Of a stretch of DNA of 64,000 bases, positions 22,458 to 33,438 are shown in pieces. A model generated the notes under the pieces. The model ran no database searches, was not told the DNA's origin, and saw only the letters and a program-made list of their open reading frames with translations. Source of the DNA: Diospyros lotus (Eukaryota; Streptophyta; Magnoliopsida; Ericales; Ebenaceae); NCBI RefSeq assembly GCF_014633365.1, contig NC_068351.1, forward strand, positions 10,670,907 through 10,734,906, written 5' to 3'. Each line of letters starts with the position of its first letter. Positions within the stretch are counted from its first letter, which is position 1. A program made the position numbers and the translations under genes.

Positions 22458-22880
22458 GTTGAGCCAACTCGATCATATTAATTACGTTTTGAAGATTAAC
22501 AAAAATAGAATTTGTAATATATAAATTATAGTATTTTGGGTGATTAACAAAAAGAGTATTTTATTTAAAAATATTAATTGTAGAATCGAATTCTTTTTTT
22601 ATTAATTTGTAAAATATTTTTTCATAACATATGTATTACCAAAAATATTATTTTCTATTAAAAATATTTTTTATATAATTTTTAAATTAATTTATAAAAT
22701 ATTTTTCATAGTATGTGTATTACCAAAAATATTATTTTCTATTTAAAATATTTTTAGATTAATTTATAAAATATTTTCATAGCATATGTACTATTAAAAA
22801 TATTTTTTAAAAATATTTTTAAAATTAATTTATTAAATATTTTTTTATAACATATGTATTATCAAACAATTATCATGACA
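22458..22880 (+). mobile_element. 3' LTR of relic copia element, 5' part only recognisable
   Basis: It starts TGTTGAGCCAACTCGATCAT and shares TATTAATTA and GATTAACAAAAATA with the LTR starts at 51475 and 58178. After about 60 bp the sequence departs from those LTRs and becomes an A/T-rich tandem array. No LTR end (CTCTTGAGTGG...AAGGGAC) was found downstream, so the 3' boundary is unknown. Confidence 0.7.
22598..22880 (+). repeat. AT-rich tandem repeat, four degenerate units
   Basis: Units of roughly 80-95 bp carry AATTTATAAAATATTTTTCATA followed by a CATATGTATTACCAAAAATATT-like segment. They fall near 22598, 22690, 22765 and 22835. Confidence 0.7.
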
Positions 22881-24892
22881 AAATTAAAATACATAACAAA
22901 TGCCATGAAAATAATATTATTAATTATAAAAATTAGTATTTCAAAATTGAATATAAAAAAAATAATTCTAGAAGTTCTTTTTTTTTATTTCAAAATTGGA
23001 ATACTCTAGAATTATTTTTTTAATTAATTAATTTTTTTAATCTCAAAATAAATTTATTATTTATTTTATAATTTTAAATTCAAAATTAAACTAATTACTT
23101 CATGGCCTATAAGCATAATTCAAATAATAAAAAACTCATAATATGGCCTAATACAAAATTAAGATTCAAATAATTTAAAATTAAAAACTGATTCAATTTT
23201 AAAACAAGTAGCCCAAGTCTAAGCCCCGACGAGTTTAATTGGAACAAATCCACTAGCTAGATATGATCTTAGATCTTTAAATGGATCGGATTTAACCCAG
23301 TGGGTCGACCCAACACATAATGGGTCAAGACCCATCATCTTCCCCAAACATCACTTAGGGTTTTTGGGCATTCCTGCGTCGTAGTTGCTTTCTTCCTCCA
23401 TCATTCTCTCTTTTTCTCTTTCTCTCTTTCCCTTATCGCCGACGGCTTTAGCCACCGGCTTGCAACCATTTACGGCAACCATAGACGCTGTCGTTCTTGT
23501 AAGAAGGGTGAAAGAAGGAACATGCCATGGTTGCCGTCTACTGGGTTCTATGCCATGGTTGACAAATGACGCCATGGCCGACACCATGCACCATTGGTGA
23601 TGATAAGTGACTCCATGGTCGTCGCTGCCACCGCCTTCTCTCATTGGTTATGGCGAACCAGGCCTTTGGCGAGGAGCATATGCAACCGGTCATGGCCAAG
23701 CAATGCGCGGCTATAAGCTGCGACCAAGCAGCCCCACACTTGTCAGCGATGTACCTTCTATTGATCGCCACGAATGTGGCTGGCGACGATTCAAATTGAC
23801 GGCTATGTCAAGCAGCAAACTTGAATCGATGACCTTGGCAGAGGGTAACGACCATGGTGGTCGTCGGCGTAGGGCAAAAACGACGGACTATCGGCCATGG
23901 TAGTGACCGTCAGACACAACAGTCACTATCGCCCCACGCACAACAAACCCACTGGCCGTGACAAACACGACCGTCGACGATTGCCTCATCTATGGCTGAA
24001 ATAGAGCAAACAAACAGACCAACCAAAAATAATTTTATTTGGAAAAATCACGAGTTACAAAAAAAATGTAATTACTAATGATAAATCACAACATTGTAGA
24101 TATATAAATAAAATTATGATATGAGTGTAGAACTTTTAATAATTATAAACGATACGTAGAATACCTGAATCGCAACAAAATAATTGATTCTGATTTGTCT
24201 AACGTTCTTCGTGAAAGAAAATTATAAAATATTTCTTATACGTCCATCTCTTATTCTCCTGAGACTCGAATGGTGATATCAGAAACAATATATATGTAAC
24301 TAGAAACTGATTCTGATTGTTATATATTTTTATTAAATTTTATATCTATTTATAGGTGTCATATAGATATAGATATACATATACATATTTTTTTAGGATT
24401 CAAATAAGTAAGAATTTGAATCTAATTTAAATTCTAATTACTTATCCCATTATCTTATTAAAATTCAAATACGAATAAAGAAATTCTAAATACTTATCTT
24501 ATTATTAGGGAATTTATTTCAATGTAATCGCAATTCTAGCAGTTTAGTTTATATATATAAAAATTTTATAATTGTAAAATAAAAAGAAATGTTAGTGTAT
24601 TTAGTGTTTTCTAATCAAAATTTATTTCAATTCTCATAAGTCTCGCAAATCACAACATTAGTGATCAGCGCGTTACTACTTTTGCTTAGAGCTGGTAAAT
24701 AATAAATGTAATATATTTATTGTTTAAGAAAAAAATATTAAATGTAAATAATAAATATTAAAATTAAAAATAACACCGTGAAGAAAATGCATACAAAATT
24801 TAATATTTAAAATTTAATAATAACTCAAAACCAAAAAGATTACAAAATTCCCCTGCCAATGCCCACCTGCCCTCTCTCCCTCCAAATATTTC
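22881..24892. other. spacer without supported gene
   Basis: 22881-23220 is AT-rich. 23340-24000 is a locally GC-rich block with overlapping open frames on both strands, none with a recognisable domain. Its text (repeated GCCATGG, CCATGGTTG and ACGACCATGG patterns) resembles a retroelement leader rather than a gene. 24001-24892 is AT-rich with several long A/T runs and no feature I can support. Confidence 0.55.
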
Positions 24893-25620
24893 AGCGCGTT
24901 TGGTACAAAAAAAAATATTTTTAGATTCTTGAAAATATTAAGTTGATAATCTATATTACTATATTTGGTATAATATAAAAAAATTCTTAAAAAATAATAT
25001 TTTAGTATTTATTTTTAATTATCTTTCCCACAAAAAATTTCTAAGGGGTTGGAAATTTTAGAATTTTACTGATTGAGAAAGTTTTTAATAACTAAAAAAT
25101 CTAAAATACCTTTTATAACTCTATAATTCTTTTACGATTATTTTTTGTCATAATTTTATTCTTACAAACATATAAAATATGTATATATATATTTATACAA
25201 ACATATAAAATATGTATGTATATATACACACATATATTCATACAAACACACATATTCATGCAAACATATATATTATGTATATATATACACACATATATAC
25301 ATAAATTATAAAAAAATAATATTTTTTGACTTCCTAAAAGATTATAGCTCTCAATATTTTATATACTAATTTTTTTATTATTTTTAAACAAAAAATAAAG
25401 TAAGAGTAATTTTAGAAAAAATATAAATTTCTAAAAATATTATATTTAAACTAAACATAAGAATTTAAAATTCTTAAAAAATAATATTCAATATTTTTAA
25501 AAATATTTAAGTTTAACTAATCATAAAATTATATAAATTCTGAGAATAATTTTTTTAAAAAATATTCTCAAAAATCATAAATTTAAAAAATTTAAAAATT
25601 TCTCTCCTACCAAACGTGCC
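24893..25620. mobile_element. MITE, probably MULE-derived, 728 bp
   Basis: It begins AGCGCGTTTGGTA and ends with the complement of GGCACGTTTGGTA, an 11/13 inverted repeat. Flanking 9-mers are AAATATTTC (24884-24892) and AAATAATTC (25621-25629), one mismatch. A 9-bp duplication points to a Mutator-like element. The inside is AT-rich, non-coding, and has a TATATACACACATA microsatellite near 25180-25300. Confidence 0.65.
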
Positions 25621-25639
25621 AAATAATTCCCTCCAAATC

Positions 25640-25728
25640 GCCATTCTCCCTTCCTATCGGTGGAGCTGACCCCTATGTAATGCCATTCTCCCTTCCTATC
25701 GGTGGAGTGGAGCTGACCCCTATGTAAT
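25640..25728 (+). repeat. short tandem duplication (42 and 47 bp)
   Basis: GCCATTCTCCCTTCCTATCG and the following 22 bases occur at 25640-25681 and again at 25682-25728. The second copy has an extra TGGAG. It lies in otherwise single-copy-looking spacer. Confidence 0.9.
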
Positions 25729-25729
25729 G

Positions 25730-26690
25730 CCGGAAATATCACCTCCTTCTCTCACTACGTTTGAGGTAATTAGGTCATGGATTTTTGTCTCAGAAGTTAA
25801 TATTTGCTTTCAAATGCTTCATTTCGTATCGATCGGAGCGTTAATCTTAATTAGGGTTTGATTTTTGATTTTTGGATATTAGTAAGAAATCGTATGGGTT
25901 TTGCGAAGATCCTTGGGGGACAAGAATGTTAATATTTATTCTCGTAAGGCTTTTGGGGTAAGACAGATCTGTAAAAAACCGTGTGGGTTTTGCTGTTGCT
26001 GGTGCCCTGTCTTGCTGGTGTTGTCTGATCTGCTGCTATTTCTTCTGTATGATGATTCTAATTGGATTTTATGTCTTCTGTTTTTGACGCTTGCTTGAGT
26101 ATGAGACTTCTAAATTCTATATTAATAAAGTATTGGGACTGCCTTCGTTGCTTGTTGCTGTTCTTATTGGGGCTGCCCGTTTTTACTGTTAAATGTTGTC
26201 CTTATAATGAGCGCTAGTGTTTCATTTGAAATACAAAAGATAAAAACTAAAAAAGGAAACTCCGCAAAAATTGTGTCCCTTCTGATGGAAGGGTTTCTCC
26301 ATCAGAAAACATCCTGGAAAGGTTTTTTTTAGTAATTTGGAAGGATTAATGACAAGAACATGCTGCAATATACTTCTTGCTTTCATTTTCTTACATCAGA
26401 AAACTGTTCTGATTGACTGCGGTGTGCACAAAGTCTGGCACATTGCATATGGTCTGAAAGTATCCTTCAATTGCTCCTGTTTTTTCCATGAATGCATATC
26501 ATAATGTAACAAGAACTCAATACACTTTTTATCTATTTACTGTTATGTTTCATTTTATATCCATTCCATGGTCCTATTCCATGTTAGGTTGGTTGAAGAT
26601 CGAATGGCTTAGATATCATGGTCCCATTAACAATGTCTTAATATGACTTACCTATATTGCTGGCTTAGATTTTAAGATTTTAGTTGGTTT
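25730..26690. other. spacer between MITE and LTR relic
   Basis: Moderate base composition, with short open frames only. The text around 25745-25860 and 25990-26100 has the look of an untranslated transcribed region, but there is no domain or splice pattern I can defend. No gene is called. Confidence 0.45.
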
Positions 26691-27130
26691 TGTTGGATAA
26701 TCAGCTCTGATACAAGAACCAAAACACAGGAATTGAATTCTGTCATAATCATAGGATCAAAATTAGAGATACACATATTTAATGTGGTTCAACAATGTAC
26801 CTACGGCCATGGCCGAAGGAGCAAAAATCTGCTATGTGAATAAAAGAAATACAAAGAAATAAAACCGTCTCTCTCAACCTAAAAACTCCAATACACCCAA
26901 TCTCAGAAATCCCTCTAAAATTTGCATAGAAAACTGCACACAGAATGATCCTTAGTTCACTGAGCTCTGGATTGGTTATAGAAATTCTCTCTCTATCTCT
27001 ATCATGAATTGGGTAAACTTATTAGAATTGAAGTCAATCTCAGTATGATTTGAATGTGTTTTGCCATTGATTCTAAATCGATTATAATGGATCAAAAACA
27101 GTAAAATATTCACCGCCGATTGAATTGATT
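26690..27130 (-). mobile_element. LTR-like relic with primer-site motif
   Basis: GCTCTGATACAA at about 26705-26716 is the complement of TTGTATCAGAGC, close to the tRNA-iMet primer site. It is followed by a phrase (AATGTGGTTCAACAATGTACC, then CTACGGCCATGG) that is common near the ends of plant copia LTRs. No paired LTR or coding part was found, so this is a tentative call. Confidence 0.35.
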
Positions 27131-27195
27131 ATCATCATACTGTAAGCTTCCTTTTTCGACAAGACTGGAGGATTTGATGCAAGAAATCAGTTCAC

Positions 27196-28683
27196 TCAAC
27201 ATACGGCTGTATCTTTGCTGGTTATATGAGCAATGAAGGAATCTAACTCCAAGCGCGAAATACCGCCAGCCTTCACCGCTTGTCGGATGACACTACCCAG
27301 CTTTTCCGCCCTTTTCCTTATCTCTTCCCCTTGTTTTGATGCCATTAAGCTTTTGACAGCTTTTGCAATGGTGGATGAACTCACTAGCTCGTCCTTGTTT
27401 AGCTGTGTGGACCACCGCCTGACGGCCACCCCAACTTTTAGTACGTCTGTTACCAGAAAGGCATTCTTGGGCTGGTCAGAATGCATTGGCCAGGCGGCAA
27501 TCGGCACTTCCATACTCATACTCTCCATGCATGAATTCCATCCACAGTGGCTCAGGAATCCCCCCGTTGATACATGTTCTAGAATTTCTAGTTGAGGTGC
27601 CCAATCTCTCACCACCATTCCAACTTCGTTTATCCTCTCTTCAAACCCTTTTGGCAGTTGAGCTGATTGGCCTTCAACATCTGCTGCAAATATGTCTCCT
27701 TTATCTGCATCCCTCAACACCCAAATGAACTTCTGCTTACTTTCTTCCAACCCAAGCGCCAGCTCTTTGATCTGTTCATTTGATAACGAAATTGTCGTCC
27801 CGAAAGACACATACAACACAGATCTTGGAGCCTGTTTATCGAGCCACTCTAGACATTTATGTTGGCTATCGATCAACTTTCTGCTCTCACGATTGTTTAT
27901 TGCCAAGTTCAAAGGCCCAATTGCCCAAACCTTCTTGTTACTGTCTTGATTGCTTTTCAAGTCGAGGTAAGTACCTTCAATCGTTCTGCAAGTGTTATAG
28001 ATGGTTCCAGCTTGACATTTCAAAAACTCAGATTGAATTGCTACAAGATTTAGGAACTCGGATGTGAAACACCCGTCAAGAGATGGCAACCCTTCTGGTT
28101 CTGCAGTCTCGAAAGGCCTTCCTGCCAGCTGCCATCGATTATAGAAGGAACTGAATATGCCAGTGGGATTAAAGCCATAGGTTTCTGCATTCGGTATGCT
28201 AGCAGTGTCCTGCACTGCATAAGCCATAAGAACATCGTGGACAACGATAACTCGTCGAGCTGTGGCAGAGATTTTCTGCAGCAGCTCCGCCAGGGGCTGG
28301 CGGATATGCAAAGAGGCCTCAAAGGATGGTTGGAGGTGTACAGGAAATTTTGTGGTGGAGGCGGCTTTTGTATTGGGAGATGGGCTGAGGAAAGGAGGGG
28401 TGGGCAACTCATGGAAATGGATGTTGGCAGCTTGTAGAAGGCTTTTGTCACTGAAGCGGAGCTTGGCCTGGTGGATGTGGGTGGCGGAGCAAGCATAGTG
28501 GACTTGCAGCATGGCTGTGGCACCATTATTAGTGTTTCTGTAAGAGGAGATTAGGCAGGAGAGCTGGAGCAGCTGGTTGAGGTGGCTCTGGCATGGAAAT
28601 GGCACCATTACCACCACCACCACCTGAGTTTCTTGGCAGCTGCTCTGCTCGTTATTGCTTGAATCCTTGGTCTGCTCGTCCAT
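27196..28683 (-). CDS. zeatin O-glucosyltransferase-like UGT, copy 1
   Basis: An intronless family-1 UDP-glycosyltransferase of 495 residues from the chosen start. Members of this group (UGT93/ZOG type) transfer glucose or xylose from UDP-sugar to the side-chain hydroxyl of zeatin-type cytokinins in the cytosol. The start ATG at 28681-28683 (MDEQTK) is preferred because the paralogue shares GLSMDE there; an upstream in-frame ATG at 28743 would add 20 residues. Counting from that upstream Met, the catalytic His is residue 54 (PFPCQSHLNQLL), its Asp partner is 170 (VVHDVLMAYA), and the 44-residue PSPG donor motif is 381-424, ending in Gln as in glucose users. Within the PSPG, the nearly invariant Gly before Val-Pro is Glu (SMEVP), which may reduce or abolish activity. 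Substrate is inferred from family resemblance only. Confidence 0.92.
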   Translation of the reverse strand: MDEQTKDSSNNEQSSCQETQVVVVVMVPFPCQSHLNQLLQLSCLISSYRNTNNGATAMLQVHYACSATHIHQAKLRFSDKSLLQAANIHFHELPTPPFLSPSPNTKAASTTKFPVHLQPSFEASLHIRQPLAELLQKISATARRVIVVHDVLMAYAVQDTASIPNAETYGFNPTGIFSSFYNRWQLAGRPFETAEPEGLPSLDGCFTSEFLNLVAIQSEFLKCQAGTIYNTCRTIEGTYLDLKSNQDSNKKVWAIGPLNLAINNRESRKLIDSQHKCLEWLDKQAPRSVLYVSFGTTISLSNEQIKELALGLEESKQKFIWVLRDADKGDIFAADVEGQSAQLPKGFEERINEVGMVVRDWAPQLEILEHVSTGGFLSHCGWNSCMESMSMEVPIAAWPMHSDQPKNAFLVTDVLKVGVAVRRWSTQLNKDELVSSSTIAKAVKSLMASKQGEEIRKRAEKLGSVIRQAVKAGGISRLELDSFIAHITSKDTAVC

Positions 28684-28835
28684 TGATAAACCAATACTAT
28701 ACTTTCTAGGAAGAGTTTTTGCCCTTATCTGAGTTATCTCCAATCTGGTCTCAGTTCAGCAGATCCACAAACTTTATGGCTAGGCAGCTTTTGTGGGTAT
28801 AGCAATTGTCTTTTATCTTATTTGTTAATTAAATT

Positions 28836-28843
28836 TATTTATA
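28836..28843 (-). promoter_or_regulatory. candidate TATA box of UGT copy 1
   Basis: The minus strand reads CTATAAATAAATT, about 150 bases upstream of the preferred ATG. A start of transcription near 28810 would leave a leader of about 125 nucleotides. This is inferred from motif and distance only. Confidence 0.4.
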
Positions 28844-30540
28844 GATGTTATTGTCAGAGCGAGTTTTGATAGTAACAATAATATTATTCATTTGTGGTTG
28901 ATGGATCACAAACCTGAGTAAAATAAAAATAATCTCTGTAAAGAAAAAATACAAGCCTGAGTAAAGAAAGGAGATGTCCCAAGTCCAACCGTCATAATGC
29001 AAGTATTTTGTGCTTTAATTATTGAGTTTTTTATATAAAAAATTTATAGATGATATTATATATTTATATTAATGAAGAGAAGGTTGTCAATTTGCGGTAG
29101 TCCTCGTGGTCGATCTATTTTCTGAATCCGGCGGCTGTGATGTGATTCGTCTATGCAGCCATTTTTCCTGAAGAATAGTTATATTGACAAACAAATAGGC
29201 AATTGTTGTTGTTGTTGTTTATCGCGGTCTGTATGGCTCTTTGCTGTCGTCTTTTCTTTATTATTATTTCGTTGCCTCAGTCCGTGTTTTCATCCTTTTG
29301 CAACTGCCCCAAGATAATTTAAACAAAAATTTGACAGTTTCTGGTCAAAGGCAATTTTGGGCCTTTCGTCTGAATTTTTAAGATAAAAAGATAATGATTC
29401 CAAATAAAAAATGTTATCATAACAACCTGTTATCATAGCAATAAATTTTTTAAGCGTGGGGACTGGACTCGGATGATAGGAAGCTCAGTGCCCTGTGCTG
29501 TGTGGCTACCTGCTTTGCTTGATTTGTAGCCAATGCCAATCTGATTGTGTGTTGTGTAAAATGCATTTGCAGCGGTTCATCAGTTTCCTAATAGTGGCTT
29601 ATCAGTAATTCAGTGTTATCAGGTATCATGTTTTCACGTTGTGTAAGGTAATTTTACAATATTAATTATAAGGTAATTTTTTTTATATAAACATGGTGTT
29701 AAAATTTTATCTTGTCATTTATCGGTAAAGAATTGTATTAGGAAGGGTATTTAGGGTAAAATTTTGCATAAAAATGGTGTTGTATTTAGGTAAATTTTCT
29801 ATTGGAAGTGAACACAGAAATTTCCTATAAAGTTGAATAAACAAAAATTGTGAAAAGTCTTCAACTCCTGTAAATAAAAAAGTCATTAATTTATTTTTAT
29901 TTTTTTAATACCCAAATCAGTATGAATTTTCTAGATAAAATTTCATTGTCTAAAGAATTGTTTTATTAAATTCTTCTCTTAAAATAATATTATTTTTTAT
30001 TGATTTACACTTTACTATTCATTACCTAACATGAAAAATGATTCATGGGCTTAGGAAGTTTGGGAGTTTTTTCGTCTAAATAACATTCATTATTTATTGT
30101 CTAATAGTGAAAAATGATTCGTAAACTTGAGAAGTTGGGAGATTATTTTTGTTTAAATGATACTTTATTATTTATTGTCTAATATTAAAAAATGATATGT
30201 AGATTTAAAGAGTTGAGAAGTTTCCTCAACTAAATGAAAAAACAAAATAAACAAAGAATGAATTTAAATAAAAAATTATCATGAAATAGAATTAGTGTTT
30301 TTGTATTTTAAAAAATAAAAAAAATAAATTTTAATTAATTAGTAATTTTGAGCCCCTCTATTTTTGGGGCCCTAGGCATAGGGCTGCCAATGTGAATCTG
30401 CAACCCCTTTGTCACCCCTTGCCATATTATTTGTCTTTGTAACTTTCTTTGTTCTTCGTTTGACCGACATCCCTTCAACATCTCCCTTTGATTGGGAATA
30501 TAGTGAGTCAATGTTAGGGTTAGGTTAAGCTTTTTCATTG
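28844..30540. other. spacer downstream on plus strand of UGT copy 1 promoter
   Basis: AT-rich DNA with a short GTT microsatellite near 29200-29219. The only structured part is the tandem repeat at 30028-30240. No gene is supported. Confidence 0.55.
30028..30240 (+). repeat. about 76-bp degenerate tandem repeat, three units
   Basis: Units contain TGAAAAATGATTC, then GAAGTTGGGAG and CATTATTTATTGTCTAAT. They begin near 30030, 30107 and 30184, and the third is shorter and more diverged. Confidence 0.75.
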
Positions 30541-30739
30541 CTACGAAGCCATGTTGTCGTCATTGCACCACTATCAATTTTCTCCTTTGAAAAGGTCGTT
30601 GATGCTACCTTCGAGGCCGTCGACGTTTTTGCCTTCAATGATGTTGCCTAACAACTCTTCATTCAGCAATGGTTCTAGTTGGTCAGTAGAAACCCATTGG
30701 CCATTGTCCAGATTTGGGTTGGGTTGGGCCGCCCCTGCG

Positions 30740-30776
<37 letters not shown>

Positions 30777-30952
30777 GTGTTGGAAGAATCAGCCAAAAAG
30801 ATGAAAATGAAGAAGAAAAAGAGGAATAAGCGAAGAAAATGAAGAATCCCTGACCATTGCCTAGGACGAAGAAAAAGATAAACGATGCTAGCAATGAAAA
30901 AGAATATCTAACAACAACCAAACTTCTCTTTCTCGATTGTTGGTGGCAAACT
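30541..30952. other. spacer with a 34-base G homopolymer
   Basis: Positions 30742-30775 are 34 consecutive G residues, immediately after a GCCCCTGCGCC stretch. Open frames on both strands cross it and read as poly-Gly or poly-Pro; they have no domain and are treated as spurious. The remainder is unremarkable. Confidence 0.7.
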
Positions 30953-31161
30953 TGTTGAATATTAGTTACAATTATTTAGCAAGTTATTAGTAGTTAGTTG
31001 AATCAATTATATAATTAATTGGAATAACATCCATATAACAGTTGTATATAAATAGAATAGAATGATAGAAACATTTACAAGATAGAATAAATGGTATATC
31101 AGTTTTCTTCTTCTACCTTACCTTTCCATTTCAATTCTTCTATAAGGTGTGATACTTGACA
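30953..31161 (+). mobile_element. 5' LTR of short-LTR copia element
   Basis: The 209-bp repeat begins TGTTGAATATTAGTTACAAT and ends GATACTTGACA, and is paired with 36491-36678. It contains GTATATAAATAGAATAG, a likely TATA box. The flanking 5-mers (AAACT and TCAAC) do not match, so no target duplication can be claimed. Confidence 0.88.
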
Positions 31162-31174
31162 TGGTATCAGAATG
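31162..31174 (+). other. primer binding site of short-LTR copia element
   Basis: TGGTATCAGAATG directly follows the LTR and matches the tRNA-iMet site TGGTATCAGAGC over the first ten bases. Confidence 0.8.
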
Positions 31175-31293
31175 TCGATCATGAAGATTTGTTTACTCTG
31201 AGAATTGATATCTTTTGTGGTTCTTTGCAGTCTCGATGTTGATAAGCAATATCTTTTTTTCTTGATCTCGATTAATAATCTTTCTATTTTTTC

Positions 31294-31960
31294 TTGAAAA
31301 CAAGATGTTTTATGGCTTTAAGTGAAAATAGTATTGCAACCAGAATGGAAAATCGAAACCTTAACTTTGCAATAGGTGATCCTCTACAACTTCATGCCTT
31401 TGATCATCTAAGTATGATCTTAGTCTCAGCTCTGTTAATTGGTACCAATTATAGATCATGGAATAAGGGAATGCAAATTGCCTTTGGAACTAAGAACAAA
31501 TTGGGTTTTATTGATGGAAGAATACCAATTTCAAAGGAGAATAATGATGAATTTGAAATTTGAAAGAGATGCAATTACATGGTTACTTCTTGGTTGTTGA
31601 ATTCGTGGTTGTTGAATTCAATATTGAAAGATCTAGTTGATGCTTTCATTATACAACAAATGCCAAACAATTTTGGGATGAAATTGAAGAAAGATTTGGA
31701 GAAAGTTATGGACCTCTTGTAAATCAACTTTAACAAAAAATTAATTCCATTACTCAAGATAATCTTTTAGTTTCAGTCTATTATACTCAATTAAAGAGAT
31801 TATGGGATAAATTAGCTCTAGTTGAACCTTTACCTATCTGTTTTTGTGGAGCTGCAAAAGCCATAGCTGAAATTACAGACAAAAACAAACTGATGTAATT
31901 CCTTATAGAGCTACATGATGGTTATGGCCAGCTTAGGAACCAGATCTTAACCAAACAGTA
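31294..31960 (+). pseudogene. copia gag remnant (Ale/Retrofit-like)
   Basis: The N-terminal part reads HAFDHLSMILVSALLIGTNY then RSWNKGMQIAFGTKNKLGFI and DGRIPISKENNDEFEI, followed by a stop at 31561. This is the gag signature of short-LTR copia elements of the Ale/Retrofit type. The remainder is in other frames (for example the region around 31640-31920) and is broken by stops, so no functional capsid protein is encoded. Confidence 0.82.
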
Positions 31961-32501
31961 CTCAGGTAGTAAGAAAGGCCAAAAGAAGTTGAGCAAAGGA
32001 TTTTGTAATCATTGTAATCGCAATTGACATACAAGAGAAACTTATTACAAATTAGTTGATTGTATAGAGAATACAAAAACAAAGATTCTCCACAAAGGTT
32101 GATTGCTAATGTAACCAACAAACTAGACCTATATCTTGATATACCTTTAGACATCGTGCCTCTAGACAATTAGAAACGTGAAGTTTAATTACTACTACCT
32201 TTCACAAGATGCTTAAGACTAATACTTTGAACATCAACCTCACTATTGCCTTGAACAACTTTGCTAGCAACCTGAAACTAATGAAATTATGTTGCTTTGG
32301 TATGCTTGATGAAAACTCATGGATTCTTGACAGTGATGCTACTGACCACATCACATATCATAAAAAAATTATTTAATTATTTGCACAACCTTTCAAATCA
32401 TGTTTCTATTTATTTGCCTACTCACACCGCCACAATTGTGACACTAGCAGGATTGATTCAATTAAGCCCTGTTATTAAGCTTCACGTTGTTCTATAGATA
32501 C

Positions 32502-32722
32502 TTCATTTCATTTTAACCTTTTGTCTGTTAATAAGTTGCTTCATGACCTTTACCTGTAAGTAATTTTCTTTCCCTTTGGTTGCCTTATCCAGGACTTGAG
32601 TCATCTGTATATATTTTCATTTCATTTTAACCTTTTATATGTTAATAAATTCCTTCATGGCCTTTACTTGCAAGTAATTTTCTTTCCCTTTGGTTGCCTT
32701 ATCCAGGACTTGATGACTCATG
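32502..32722 (+). repeat. 114-bp tandem duplication in decayed copia pol
   Basis: The segment starting TTCATTTCATTTTAACC near 32502 and ending TTATCCAGGACTTGA repeats with a period of 114 bp (anchors at 32504 and 32618). Copies differ at about ten positions, so the duplication is old. It falls in the protease to pre-integrase interval. Confidence 0.85.
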
Positions 32723-32919
32723 AAGTACTAGCTGTAAAGAAAGTTGAAAGGAGACTATACAAGATTGACAAGTCTAGTTTCCTTAAAGCCACAATTACTT
32801 CATTTCTTGCAAAGCTTCAGTCATTCAAAATTTCACCGATACCTGCTACTTTCTCTATTTACACTCAAACAAATAAAGAAAATTGTTCTTTTCCTATTAC
32901 TATTGTACCTGTTACTTTA

Positions 32920-33438
32920 TAACATCTTCATAAAGAGTTTACTACTGTTTCCAATTGTGAATTGTGGCATAATAGATTAGGTCATCTTCCTATCCGAAAT
33001 GTAGTACATTCTTACATTAAAACACATATTTGATGAATCATTTTCATGCGATATTTGCCCTTTAGCCAAGCAAACGAGATTACAATTTTCTCACCACAAT
33101 CCTAAAGTTATTAACCTTTTTGAGCTTTTCCACATTGACTTATAGGGCCCTTATCCGATTACTTCCTTATCTAGTGCCAAGTATTTCCTAACCATTGTAG
33201 ATGATTTTCAAGAGCTACTTGGACATACATGAACCAACATAAGAGCCAAAGTCCTTCCCTCAAAATTTTCTTTAAAATGATTGATAACCAATTTCAAACC
33301 ACAATAAAGACAATTAGAATTGACAACGGTTTAGAATTTCTTAATCAATCCGTCTTAACCTTGTTACATTCCAAAGGAATTCTGCATTAAATGACTTGTA
33401 CATATACCCCCAACAAATTGGAGTGGTGGAGCGTAAAT
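32920..33438 (+). pseudogene. copia pre-integrase and integrase, first part
   Basis: Reading across frames gives CELWHNRLGHLPIRNVVHS (GAG-pre-integrase), CDICPLAKQTRLQFS (zinc-binding), then LFELFHIDL, a stop, GPYPITSLSSAKYFLTIVDD, and finally GVVERK at 33424-33438. The catalytic Glu of the GVVERK motif is retained. The solo LTR at 33439 interrupts directly after this motif. Confidence 0.82.

Noticed and set aside
23351..23903. Overlapping open frames on both strands in a GC-rich block
   Set aside because: No recognisable domain. The GC content alone explains the lack of stops; the text resembles a transposon leader.
27233..28526. Open frames on the opposite strand and other frame of UGT copy 1
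   Set aside because: Shadows of the UGT reading frame. None has a domain of its own.
30551..30921. Open frames containing poly-Gly or poly-Pro
   Set aside because: Caused by the 34-base G run; no domain and possibly a sequence artefact.
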